A stretch of DNA of 64,000 bases from Phenylobacterium glaciei (GTDB taxonomy: Bacteria; Pseudomonadota; Alphaproteobacteria; Caulobacterales; Caulobacteraceae), in contig NZ_JAGSGD010000001.1 of NCBI RefSeq assembly GCF_016772415.1, forward strand, positions 62,001 through 126,000, given 5' to 3'. Position 1 is the stretch's first letter, and each line of letters begins with the position of its first letter. The position numbers and the translations under genes are program-made. Below are positions 51,674 to 64,000 of this stretch, one piece after another. Under the pieces are notes generated by a model. It ran no database searches. It was given only the letters and a program-made list of their open reading frames with translations, and was not told where the DNA came from.

Positions 51674-54502
51674 TCAGCGCGCCACGCTGGCCCGAGCCCG
51701 CTGCAGGTTGGAGCGTGACTTCGACGAAGCCGAGGCCTCCGCCTCGTCCAAGGCCAGCATCAGCCCGGCCTTCAGGCTGGTCATGGCCTTGGGGTCGGTG
51801 AGCTTCTTGCCGTCGGCGTCCACCACATAGAAGGCGTCCACCGCGCGCTCGCCATAGCCGTCGATATGGGCCGAGAGGATGGAGAGGCCCGCCTCGGAGA
51901 TCGGCTGGGCCAGAGCCACCAGCAGGCCCGGACGGTCGCGGCCCGAGGCCTCCACCACCGTCGAGACCTCCGAGGCGTCATTGTCCAGCATGACGGTGGG
52001 GATGATGGAGAAGGCCGCGGCCCGGCCCAGGTCGGACAGGCGCTTGGTCTCGGTCTTGATCGGCTCGCCGCGGGCGGCGGCCTCCAGGGCGGCGGCCAGG
52101 CGGGTCAGCGCCTTGGCGTTGTCGGAGCCATAGGCCGCGCCAGTAACGTCCTGCACGTAGAAGACATCCAGGGCCTGGCCCGAGCGGGAGGTGAAGACCC
52201 GGGCGCCCATGACATTGGCCCCGGCGGCGGTGACGGCCTGGGCCAGGTCGACGAACAGGCGCGGCCGGTCGGGGGCGGCCACGACGACTTCGGACGCGTT
52301 CAGGCCCGGGCGGATATGGCCCTCGGCGGCGGCTCCGCCCTTTTCCGCGCGGCGGGCCAGCGCCGCGTGGCCCTGGACCTCGCTCTCGGCGAAGGAGGTG
52401 AAATAGGCGTCCTCCATGGCCTGGGCCCAGGCGGTGGCGGCGGGGTCGACGGCCACCAGCCGCATGCGGGCGTCATAGGCGGCGTTCTCGTGATAGCGGC
52501 GCACGGCGGCCGCGGCGTCCGACCCCCGGCCGCCGCGGAAGACGGCCTCGGTGGCGGCATAGAGCTCACGAAGAAGTTGGCCCTTCCAGCCGTTCCAGAC
52601 GCCAGGCCCCACGGCGCGGATGTCGGCGACGGTGAGCACCAGCAGCAGCCGCAGGCGTTCGGGCGTCTCCACGATGCGGGCGAAGTCCACCACCGTGCGC
52701 GGGTCCGACACGTCGCGCTTCTGGGCGTAGTCGCTCATCACCAGGTGATGCTCCACCAGCCAGGCCACCAGCTCGATGCGTTTGCGGTCCTGGCCCAGGC
52801 GTTCGCAGGCCTGGCGCGCGGCCCGGGCCCCGGCCTTCTCCTGGCCGCCGGCCCCGCCCTTGCCGGTGTCGTGCAGCAGCATGGCCAGGAACAGGGCCTC
52901 CGGATCATCGATCAGCGGCATGATGGCCGTCGACAGCGGATGGTCCTCGGCGAAACGGCCGGCCTTGATCTCGGCGATCACGCCCACCGCCCGCAGGGTG
53001 TGCTCATCGACCGTGTACGAGTGGTACATGTTGAACTGCATCTGGGCGACGACCCGGCCGAACTCCGGCAGGAAGCGGCCCAGGACCCCGGCCTCGTTCA
53101 TCAGGGTCAGGGTCCGCTGCGGATCGCGGCCCCGGGCCAGAATGTCCAGGAACACCTTGGCCGCGCGCGGATCGCGCCGGGTCTTCGAGGTGATCAGCGT
53201 GAGTGACCGCGTGGCGGCGGTGAAGGCGTCGGGGTGCAGGTCCAGGTCGCGGCGGTCGGCGGTGCGGAACAGGCGCAGCAGGTTGATCGGATCAGCCTGG
53301 AAGATCTCCGGCGTGTCGATGTTGAGCCTTCCGCCCTCCTCGTGGAAGCCGGCCTCCAGCATGGTCTTGCGCGGCCTCCCCCGGCCCGGCAGCAGGCGGG
53401 AGATGCCCTTGGGATGGGACTTCACCCGCTCGGATTCCAGCTTGGCGGCGAAGACGCGGGTGAGCGCGCCGACCTCCTTGGCGATCAGGAAGTAGCGCCG
53501 CATGAAGCGCTCGACGGCCGGCGCGTCGCCCCGATCGCCGTAGCCCATGCGCCGGGCGATCTCCGGCTGCAGGTCGAAGGTCAGGCGCTCCTCGGGGCGG
53601 CCGGTGGCGAAATGCAGGTGGCACCGCACCGCCCAAAGGAAGTCGAAGGCGCGCAGGAAAGCCGCAACCTCCTGCCGCTCGAACATCTCCAGATGCACGA
53701 TCCCGTCCGTCCGCGCCTGGGCCGAGGGGTTCAGGTACTGGGCGATCCAGAACAGGGTGTTGAGGTCGCGCAGGGCGCCCTTGCCCTCCTTGACGTTGGG
53801 CTCCACCAGGTAGCGGCTGGCGCCGGCGCGGGAGTGGCGCTCATCGCGCTCCTTCAGCTTGGCGGCGACGAACTGGGCGCCCGTGCCCTTCACCACTTCG
53901 TTGGCGAAGCGGCGGGTCAGCTCCTCGGCCAGCTTCTCGTCGCCGGTCAGCTTGCGCGCCTCCAGGATCGAGGTGCGGATGGTGAAGTCTTCCTTGGAGA
54001 GCCGGATGCACTCCTCGATCGTGCGCGAGGCGTGGCCCACCTTGAAGCCCAGGTCCCACAGGGCATAGAGCATGAACTCGATCACGCTCTCGGCATGGGC
54101 CGTCTGCTTGTAGGGGCGCAGGAACAGCAGATCGAGGTCGGAGAAGGGCGCCAGGGTCCCGCGCCCATATCCGCCCACCGCCATCAGGGCCAGGCGCTCG
54201 CCCTCGGTGGGATTGCGCGCCCGGAACACGTGGACGGTGGTGAAGTCGTACAACGCGGTGACGACTTCGTCCGTCACGCCGGACAAGAGCCGGGCGGTCT
54301 CGATGCCGCCGGCGCCGTTCTCCAGCCGCTCCTTGGCGATCATCCGGCCGCGGAACAGGGCCTGCTTGAGGATGTCTAGGGCGCGGCGCCGCTGTTCTGG
54401 GGCATCCCCCGCCGCATCCAGGGCCGCGGCCGAGAGCTGGGCGCGCAGCCGCAGGCCGTCGACAACATATTCGAGGCGCGTGGGACGCAGGCGTGGCGGC
54501 AT
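51674..54502 (-). CDS. glnD: [Protein-PII] uridylyltransferase / uridylyl-removing enzyme
   Basis: A 942-residue GlnD, the glutamine sensor that uridylylates PII. The nucleotidyltransferase motif GGYGRGTLAPFSDLDLLF lies at about residues 110-127 with D122 and D124; the HD domain has LAMLLHDTGKG; two ACT domains close the protein (DRPRLFVDLAQAV and DRPGLLVALAQPI). The longer open frame to 54694 runs over the UrcA terminator, so ATG 54502 is chosen. Its target PII protein is not in this window, although an Amt transporter is. Confidence 0.96.
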   Translation of the reverse strand: MPPRLRPTRLEYVVDGLRLRAQLSAAALDAAGDAPEQRRRALDILKQALFRGRMIAKERLENGAGGIETARLLSGVTDEVVTALYDFTTVHVFRARNPTEGERLALMAVGGYGRGTLAPFSDLDLLFLRPYKQTAHAESVIEFMLYALWDLGFKVGHASRTIEECIRLSKEDFTIRTSILEARKLTGDEKLAEELTRRFANEVVKGTGAQFVAAKLKERDERHSRAGASRYLVEPNVKEGKGALRDLNTLFWIAQYLNPSAQARTDGIVHLEMFERQEVAAFLRAFDFLWAVRCHLHFATGRPEERLTFDLQPEIARRMGYGDRGDAPAVERFMRRYFLIAKEVGALTRVFAAKLESERVKSHPKGISRLLPGRGRPRKTMLEAGFHEEGGRLNIDTPEIFQADPINLLRLFRTADRRDLDLHPDAFTAATRSLTLITSKTRRDPRAAKVFLDILARGRDPQRTLTLMNEAGVLGRFLPEFGRVVAQMQFNMYHSYTVDEHTLRAVGVIAEIKAGRFAEDHPLSTAIMPLIDDPEALFLAMLLHDTGKGGAGGQEKAGARAARQACERLGQDRKRIELVAWLVEHHLVMSDYAQKRDVSDPRTVVDFARIVETPERLRLLLVLTVADIRAVGPGVWNGWKGQLLRELYAATEAVFRGGRGSDAAAAVRRYHENAAYDARMRLVAVDPAATAWAQAMEDAYFTSFAESEVQGHAALARRAEKGGAAAEGHIRPGLNASEVVVAAPDRPRLFVDLAQAVTAAGANVMGARVFTSRSGQALDVFYVQDVTGAAYGSDNAKALTRLAAALEAAARGEPIKTETKRLSDLGRAAAFSIIPTVMLDNDASEVSTVVEASGRDRPGLLVALAQPISEAGLSILSAHIDGYGERAVDAFYVVDADGKKLTDPKAMTSLKAGLMLALDEAEASASSKSRSNLQRARASVAR

Positions 54503-54581
54503 GAGAAACCTAAGGAAAACCGGTCGCCCACATATAGGGCCGCGCCGTCCCGGGCGCGAAGCCCGCAGGAGGACGCAGGTC

Positions 54582-54615
54582 AAGAAAAAGGCCGGCGCCC
54601 TGGGGCCCCGGCCTT
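54582..54615 (-). terminator. Rho-independent terminator downstream of the UrcA gene
   Basis: On the minus strand AAGGCCGG and CCGGCCTT form a strong stem followed by TTTTTC. It sits 27 bp past the UrcA stop and ahead of the glnD start, insulating glnD from read-through. Confidence 0.8.
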
Positions 54616-54642
54616 CCTTAGTCTGGTCGAAAGCTCGCGGTC

Positions 54643-54891
54643 TTAGAGCGCGGCGAGCTTTTGCTGGGTGACCTGCACGGTGTCCCTCACGCAACGGCCG
54701 TAGGCGCCCAGGATCAGGGTCTCGCCGGCGACGTCCCGGGCGCAGACGGTGCGCGCGGCGTCGAGGATGTCGGCGTTGATCTGTTCGGCGGACTTGCCGA
54801 CCAGGGAGACGCGGACTTCAGTGGCGCTGGCCGAGGAGGCGGCGAAGGCGGCGACGGCGGCGACGGCGGCGATAAGGGCGATGCGGATCAT
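54643..54891 (-). CDS. UrcA family protein
   Basis: An 82-residue secreted protein with a signal peptide (MIRIALIAAVAAVAAFAASSASA) and the UrcA pattern: VSLVGKSAEQINADILDAA, then two cysteines in ARTVCARD and YGRCVRDT that probably form a disulfide. The family is typical of Caulobacterales and Sphingomonadales; its function is unknown. GGAG precedes the ATG. A strong terminator follows. The 168-bp gap upstream is unusually AT-rich and should hold its promoter. Confidence 0.88.
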   Translation of the reverse strand: MIRIALIAAVAAVAAFAASSASATEVRVSLVGKSAEQINADILDAARTVCARDVAGETLILGAYGRCVRDTVQVTQQKLAAL

Positions 54892-55059
54892 GATCTAAAT
54901 CTCCAGCGGCGCGGGAAAATGGGGAGGAGAGGTCCGCGCTCGTCGGAGGTGTTTTTGTACTCGCGAGATTAAAATGTTGTGCAGTGCGATGATTAGAATA
55001 TTGCGACGCACCATTTTCTTGGCGGCGCGCTAACACCGCTCATCCCGGCGGAGGGTGGG

Positions 55060-56318
55060 CTAACTCTTGCCCTGGGTGATCAGCCGGGCGCTGCGCTGAT
55101 TGCGGGCGTGGATCCACACCCAGTTCAGGGCCACCGCCAGCCGGGTGCGGGCGCCGATCAGGAAGTAGATGTGGGCCAATCCCCAGAGCCACCAGGCGAT
55201 CTCGCCCTTCAGCCGCACGACGCCAAAGTCGATCACCGCGCTCTGCTTGCCGATCTGGGCGAGGCTTCCGGGATGGCGGTAGCGGAACGGCCTTGGCCGC
55301 GAGGCGCGCCGGAGCCGCGCCTTGATCGCCCTGGCGACATAGCGTCCCTCTTGCGTGGCCGCCGGGGCGATGCCTGGGGCAGGCCGGCCTTTGCGGTCGA
55401 GCACGCTGGCCGTATCGCCAACCACGAACACCTGCGGATGTCCCGGCGCCGTGAGATCCGGCGCCACCTTCACGCGGCCCGCTCCATCAGTCGGCGCCCC
55501 CAGCCATTGAGCGGCCGGGGAGGCCCGTACGCCCGCGGCCCAGAGCACCGTCCGTGTCTCCAACCGCCGGTCGCCGAAGATTACGTGGTCGGCGGCGACC
55601 TCGGACACCGCGCGGCCCAACGCCACCTCGACACCCAGCGCCGCCAGCGAGCGACTGGCGTAGTCCGACAGGCTGTCGGGATAGCCGCGCAGGACGCGGG
55701 GCCCGGACTCGACCAGCACCACCTGGGCGCTGCCCGGATCGATATTGCGGAATTCGGGGGGCAGGGTGTGGCGGGCGAGCTCGGCGATGGTGCCGGCCAG
55801 CTCCACCCCGGTGGGACCGCCGCCGACGATGACAAAGGTCAGCAAGGCCCTCTGGCGGGCGGGATCGCTCTCCCGCTCGGCGTCCTCGAAGGCCATCAGA
55901 ATCCGGCGGCGGATGGTGGTGGCGTCCTCAATGGTCTTGAGACCTGGCGCGAAGGGTTCCCACTCGTCATGGCCGAAATAGGCGTGGCGGGCCCCGGTGG
56001 CCAGCACCAGGGTGTCATAGGCGATCGCGGTCCCGTCCTCGAAGCGCACCCTTTGCGTCGCGACATCCACACCGGTCACCGTGGCAAGCAGGGTGGTGAC
56101 CTCCGGCCGGTCGCGAACCAGGGACCGGATCGGCCAGGCGATCTCCGAGGTGGCCAGCGACGCTGTGGCCACCTGGTAGAGCAGGGGCTGGAACAGGTGG
56201 TGGTTGCGGCGGTCGATCAGGGTGATAGCGACGGGCGCGCCGGCCAAGCCCTTGACCACGGAGAGCCCGCCGAAGCCGCCCCCCACGACGACGACGCGAT
56301 GTGGGGGTTGGGCCTGGG

Positions 56319-56322
<4 letters not shown>
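55060..56322 (-). CDS. ndh: Type II NADH dehydrogenase (NAD(P)/FAD oxidoreductase)
   Basis: A 420-residue NDH-2. VVVVGGGFGGL binds FAD, VIVGGGPTGVELAG is the NADH Rossmann motif, and the C-terminal VFVVGDTA and WWLWGLAHIYFLIG segments fit a monotopic quinone-reducing enzyme. No ATG, GTG or TTG lies between the in-frame region inside mutS and the FAD motif; a CTG at 56322 overlapping the mutS stop (CTGA) is the most sensible start, giving LTQAQPPHR before the first strand. Translation is presumably coupled to mutS. Confidence 0.88.
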
Positions 56323-59009
<2,687 letters not shown>

Positions 59010-59115
59010 GCTTGGGTCAGAGGTTAACGGCGCCCGCCGCTCACGTCATCCCCACGGGCCTCTTGAACAAAGCCGCACGAGGTCCAAGCTGTGGTTAAGT
59101 TCGGGAGGTCACCCC

Positions 59116-59637
59116 ATGCACGTCATCTTCCCCGCCGGCCCCGACGACGCGCAGGCCCTGGCCCAGGTCCACGTGACCTCCTGGCGTGAGACCTATCGCG
59201 GCCTGCTGCCCGACAGTTTCCTGGACCGCATGAGCGTGCCGGTGAACGCCCGGCGGTTTTCCAAGTCCCTGGTCACGCCCTCCGAGCATGAGATCACCCT
59301 GGCCGCCGCCGACCGTCACGGCCTCGTCGGCTACCTGGCCGGCGGCCCATCGCGCACCCGGGTGGCCGGCGAGGCGGAGGTCACTACCCTCTATGTCCTG
59401 CGCCCGCATCAGGGTTACGACCTGGGACGGCGCCTGTTGACGGCGGCGGCCCGGGTCTTCGCCGACCAGGGGGCGAAATCCCTGATGATCTCGGTCCTGC
59501 GCGACAACATTCCGGCCCGCGGCTTCTACGAACACCTGGGCGGCGAGGCTGACGCGCCCCGCAAGGAGCCGGGACCCGGCGGCCTGATGTACGAGGTCAG
59601 CTACCGCTGGGCTGACATCGGCGTCTTGACCCGCTAA
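59116..59637 (+). CDS. GNAT family N-acetyltransferase
   Basis: A 173-residue acetyltransferase. VHVTSWRETYRGLLPDSFLD is typical of the RimI-like subgroup, VTTLYVLRPHQGYDLGRRLL is the acetyl-CoA binding region (with Q-x-x-x-G-R, here QGYDLGRR), and DNIPARGFYEHLGG follows. Substrate unknown. A near-ideal GGGAGGT lies 6 bases before ATG 59116. Convergent with dnaJ. Confidence 0.9.
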   Translation: MHVIFPAGPDDAQALAQVHVTSWRETYRGLLPDSFLDRMSVPVNARRFSKSLVTPSEHEITLAAADRHGLVGYLAGGPSRTRVAGEAEVTTLYVLRPHQGYDLGRRLLTAAARVFADQGAKSLMISVLRDNIPARGFYEHLGGEADAPRKEPGPGGLMYEVSYRWADIGVLTR

Positions 59638-59656
59638 TCCTTGCGGCGGACGAGAG

Positions 59657-60808
59657 CTAGACCCCCGTCACCTCTTCCCAGAAGCGCTTGGCCTTGCCGA
59701 TGAAGCTGGCGGACTTGGGGTGCTGCTGCTCGCCGCAGAGGTCCGACAGTTCGCGCATCAGTTCCTTTTGACGGGCGCTGAGGCGGGTCGGGGTCTCGAC
59801 GAACAGTTCGACGATCAGGTCGCCGCGCTCGCGGGAGCGCAGGGAGGGCATGCCGCGGCCCTTCAGGCGCACGGTGCGGCCGGTCTGGGAGCCTTCCGGC
59901 ACCTTGACCTCGATCTTGCAGGCGCCGTCGCAGTTCTCGCCGCCCATCAGACAGGGGGCCTCGATGTCGCCGCCCAGGGCCGCTACCGTCATCGGCACCG
60001 GCACGGTGCAGAGCAGGTCCAGGCCGTCGCGGTCAAACAGCTCGTGCGGCTTCACCGACAGGAAGATGTAGAGGTCGCCGCGCGGGCCGCCCCTTGCCCC
60101 AGCGTCCCCTTCTCCCGCAAGTCTTATACGCGCGCCATCATCGACGCCGGCCGGGATGCGGACCTGCAGGGTGCGTTCCTTGCGCAGCTGGCCGTGGCCA
60201 CGGCACTCGACACAGGGGTCCAGGATCAGTTGGCCCGAGCCGCCGCAGCGGGGGCAGGCGCGTTCGACGGAGAAGAAGCCCTGGCTGGCGCGGACCCGGC
60301 CGGCCCCGCCGCAAGTTCCGCAGACCGTGGGACTGGTGCCGGGCTTGGCGCCCGAGCCGTCGCAGGCCTCGCACTGGATGGAGGCGGGGACCACGATCTC
60401 CACCTCCGAGCCGGCATAGGCCTGCTCAAGGCTGATCTCGAGATCGTAGCGCAGGTCCTGCCCGCGGGCCGGACCGCCACGCTGGCGGCGCCCGCCGAAC
60501 ATGTCGCCGAAGACGTCGCCGAACACCTCATTGAAGATGTCGTTCACGTCGTGGAACTGGCCACTGCCAGGCCCGCCGCCACCGCCGCCATTGACCCCGG
60601 CATGGCCGAACTGGTCGTAGCGCGCTCGCTTCTGGGGATCCGACAGGATCGAGTAGGCTTCGTTGATTTCCTTGAAGCGGCCCTCGGCCTCCTCGCAACC
60701 GCCATTGCGGTCGGGGTGGTGCTCCATGGCCAGCTTGCGGAAGGACGACTTCAGCGCGGCTTCGTCGCAGCCGCGGCTCACGCCCAGAATCTCGTAATAG
60801 TCCCGCAT
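59657..60808 (-). CDS. dnaJ: Chaperone protein DnaJ
   Basis: A 383-residue type I Hsp40 that stimulates DnaK ATPase. The J domain (residues 2-70) has HHPDRN; a Gly/Phe region follows; the zinc domain has four CxxCxGxG modules ([32 protein letters not shown]). In the C-terminal substrate domain an extra cluster [15 protein letters not shown] adds three cysteines not seen in E. coli DnaJ. ATG 60808 is the start. It lies 168 bp downstream of dnaK, after a hairpin. Confidence 0.96.
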   Translation of the reverse strand: MRDYYEILGVSRGCDEAALKSSFRKLAMEHHPDRNGGCEEAEGRFKEINEAYSILSDPQKRARYDQFGHAGVNGGGGGGPGSGQFHDVNDIFNEVFGDVFGDMFGGRRQRGGPARGQDLRYDLEISLEQAYAGSEVEIVVPASIQCEACDGSGAKPGTSPTVCGTCGGAGRVRASQGFFSVERACPRCGGSGQLILDPCVECRGHGQLRKERTLQVRIPAGVDDGARIRLAGEGDAGARGGPRGDLYIFLSVKPHELFDRDGLDLLCTVPVPMTVAALGGDIEAPCLMGGENCDGACKIEVKVPEGSQTGRTVRLKGRGMPSLRSRERGDLIVELFVETPTRLSARQKELMRELSDLCGEQQHPKSASFIGKAKRFWEEVTGV

Positions 60809-60924
60809 CAAATCATCAGGCGTTCAAATTGATCTTAAACTGAGGTGGGAACACCCTGCCCCGGCTGCAAGGCTTACGCCAGTCGCGCCGGTCAGAGAGA
60901 GGGTTCGCCCGCAGATGTGCGAAA

Positions 60925-60969
60925 CCCCAGGGCGATCCCTCGCGAAAGCTGCGAGAAACCGCCCTGGGG
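60925..60969 (-). terminator. Hairpin between dnaK and dnaJ
   Basis: On the minus strand CCCCAGGGCG pairs with CGCCCTGGGG, with inner CTCGC/GCGAG arms extending the stem, then TTTCGC. It lies just past the dnaK stop. With only three consecutive Ts it is probably a partial terminator or an mRNA-stabilising hairpin that lowers dnaJ relative to dnaK. Confidence 0.65.
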
Positions 60970-60976
60970 CGCAAGG

Positions 60977-62881
<1,905 letters not shown>

Positions 62882-63024
62882 GTTCGAGTCTCTTGCTCGC
62901 TCCACTAGTGGCGGACGGTGCTTAAGGGGCCTCGTTTCCAAGCGCCCGACTTCTTTTGTCACCGTCCCCGGTTCGATCAGGGTCTCGGGCGGTTAGCCTG
63001 TGCGCAAACCGCCGTCGAGTCGCG

Positions 63025-63052
63025 ATATGGGATGGCGCAGCGTCCCCGCAAG
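63025..63052 (-). promoter_or_regulatory. Candidate sigma-32 (RpoH) promoter of dnaK
   Basis: On the minus strand CTTGCGG, a 14-base spacer and CCCATAT match the heat-shock consensus (CTTG... and CCCAT-T). It lies about 144 bp before the dnaK start, just past the end of the vgr-related gene. Known regulation of dnaKJ in Caulobacter by RpoH supports it. Confidence 0.55.
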
Positions 63053-63063
63053 GGCGAATGCCC

Positions 63064-63564
63064 TTAAAGTGTGCGGGGTCTTGTGGCGCCTGCCACGGGC
63101 CAAGTCCCTAAAATCCTTGCATAAGCTTCACCGTCAAAGGGCGCGGAACCGCCGCGCGCGGCCAGGAATGCGTGCTGCACGACCATGGCCTGCTGCTCGA
63201 TATTCAACATTGAGAAATCGCAGGTTTCCGAGAGATCGTAGGCATAGGCGGCGGGCCCATCCCCAGCCCGCAGCTTGGCGGCCAGCAGATTGACCCCAGA
63301 CTGGGCCTGCCAGACGTGGGTCAGCTCGTGGACGAAGACGCTCTGCACGGCCAGCGGGGCGAGGCTGAAATCGGCCAGGGCCTGGGCCGCCGGCCACACG
63401 ATCAGCCGCCCGCCCGGCACGAAGGCGCGGCGCCACAGCGGGATGGCGAAGATCCAGACCCCGGCGCCATCCAGGGCCTCACCGAAGATCTCGGCGGCCA
63501 GGCCCCGCTCTCCGGCGGTCAAGGTCCGGAAAGCGCCAGGCGCCATGGATGCGGGATCGCTCAT
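63064..63564 (-). CDS. 'vgr related' family protein with HExxH motif
   Basis: A 166-residue protein of a family annotated only as vgr-related in Caulobacterales and Sphingomonads. FRTLTAGERGLAAEIFGEAL opens it, and VQSVFVHELTHVWQAQSG holds a gluzincin-like HELTH, with EQQAMVVQHAF later as a possible third ligand region. A zinc-metalloprotease-like fold is suggested, though activity is unproven. ATG 63564 is chosen; an ATG at 63585 would share bases with the alkB start codon. It sits between dnaK and alkB on dnaK's strand. Confidence 0.75.
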   Translation of the reverse strand: MSDPASMAPGAFRTLTAGERGLAAEIFGEALDGAGVWIFAIPLWRRAFVPGGRLIVWPAAQALADFSLAPLAVQSVFVHELTHVWQAQSGVNLLAAKLRAGDGPAAYAYDLSETCDFSMLNIEQQAMVVQHAFLAARGGSAPFDGEAYARILGTWPVAGATRPRTL

Positions 63565-63583
63565 CAGGCCTATATGGCGGGTC

Positions 63584-64000
63584 ATGACCGTTTCGACGAC
63601 CACAGGCTTTCGGCTCTGGCCAGGCAAGCTGACCCCCGAGGCGCAGGCTTCCCTGGTCGCCGAGGTGCTGGCGCTCAGCCAAACCGCGCCGCTCTACAGG
63701 CCGATCACCCCCGGCGGGAAGGCCATGAGCGTGGAGACCACCAATTTCGGGCCGCTGGGGTGGTTCACCGATGCGCGGGGCTATCGCTACCAGGCTGAGC
63801 ATCCGCAGACGGGACAGCCCTGGCCCGCCATCCCCCAGACCTTGCTGGACCTATGGGCGGACCTGGCTGACCCGAAGACCCCGCCCGACGCCTGCCTGGT
63901 CAACCTCTACCGGCACGAAGCCCGCATGGGCCTGCATCAGGACAAGGACGAGGCCGATTTCAGCTTTCCGGTGCTGTCGGTCTCCCTGGGCGATACCGCC
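63584..64000 (+). CDS. alkB: Alpha-ketoglutarate-dependent dioxygenase AlkB, N-terminal part
   Basis: The first 139 residues of AlkB, an iron(II)/2-oxoglutarate enzyme that repairs alkylated bases by oxidative demethylation. KAMSVETTNFGPLGW, GYRYQ, LVNLYRHEARMGLHQDKDE with the HxD iron ligands, and VLSVSLGDTA match. The gene runs off the right end, losing the C-terminal histidine and arginines. In C. crescentus alkB sits beside dnaK in the same orientation, near dnaA. Confidence 0.95.
   Translation, partial: MTVSTTTGFRLWPGKLTPEAQASLVAEVLALSQTAPLYRPITPGGKAMSVETTNFGPLGWFTDARGYRYQAEHPQTGQPWPAIPQTLLDLWADLADPKTPPDACLVNLYRHEARMGLHQDKDEADFSFPVLSVSLGDTA

Noticed and set aside
62910..62945. Alternative heat-shock promoter CTTGGAAA...CCCCTTAAG close to dnaK
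   Set aside because: The spacing between the two elements is about 9 to 11 bases, too short for a sigma-32 promoter; the pair at 63025-63052 fits better.

Overview
The window is 64 kb of very GC-rich, densely packed bacterial chromosome. Gene content and order point to an alphaproteobacterium of the Caulobacteraceae. The best evidence is alkB lying next to a dnaK-dnaJ operon, which is the arrangement known from Caulobacter crescentus close to dnaA. Supporting evidence is the block glnD-murJ-trpS-usp, the block hemC-hemD-mitofilin-like-hemY divergent from tsaD-gpsA, and a UrcA-family and a 'vgr related' family gene. The genus cannot be fixed from the sequence; Phenylobacterium or Caulobacter are the natural candidates. 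Both ends cut a gene: dnaN on the left, alkB on the right.

Layout. 1-10.2 kb: dnaN (partial), polA, a secreted CocE-type hydrolase, a DUF1206 membrane protein, a PPP phosphatase, and an AlgX-like/MBOAT pair that probably O-acetylates an exported glycan. 10.3-11.33 kb: a 1.0 kb segment carrying one DUF4145 gene, bounded by a 14-bp direct repeat of the 3' part of a tRNA-Ala gene. It looks like a minimal tRNA-borne island. 11.5-17.2 kb: YggT, DUF167, Amt, CheW, a Sir2 deacylase, two small regulators or hypotheticals, an SDR, an AAA protein and tRNA-Thr. 17.3-24.2 kb: the haem operon and, divergently, tsaD-gpsA-YciI-Rieske. 24.2-35.2 kb: a methyltransferase, a SleB-type cell wall hydrolase, a creatininase homologue, a P450 divergent from its probable TetR repressor, acs, a START-like protein, an Rsm22 homologue, an MDR reductase and a LysR regulator. 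35.3-39.3 kb: hemerythrin, an M16 protease and a small membrane protein. 39.4-44.8 kb: rsmB-rpe-heparinase-purH, with a ZTP riboswitch in front of purH. 44.9-48.8 kb: SDHAF4, a Cys/Gly-rich predicted lipoprotein, pyrF, MarC, an SDR and a universal stress protein. 48.8-59.0 kb: trpS, murJ, glnD, a UrcA protein, NDH-2 and mutS. 59.1-64 kb: GNAT, dnaJ, dnaK, a vgr-related protein and alkB.

Most genes are core metabolism, replication/repair, protein quality control or envelope functions. No CRISPR array, transposase, integrase or rRNA was seen. The two points most worth following are the tRNA-Ala mini-island with its DUF4145 cargo and the Cys/Gly-rich lipoprotein. Several dispersed palindromic repeats (two copies of one 43-45 bp family, plus three other REP-like elements) sit in intergenic gaps.

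No gap between genes exceeds 300 bases; gaps with a recognisable signal have their own entries. Start codons are often inferred from family length and ribosome-binding sites, and alternatives are given where they matter.
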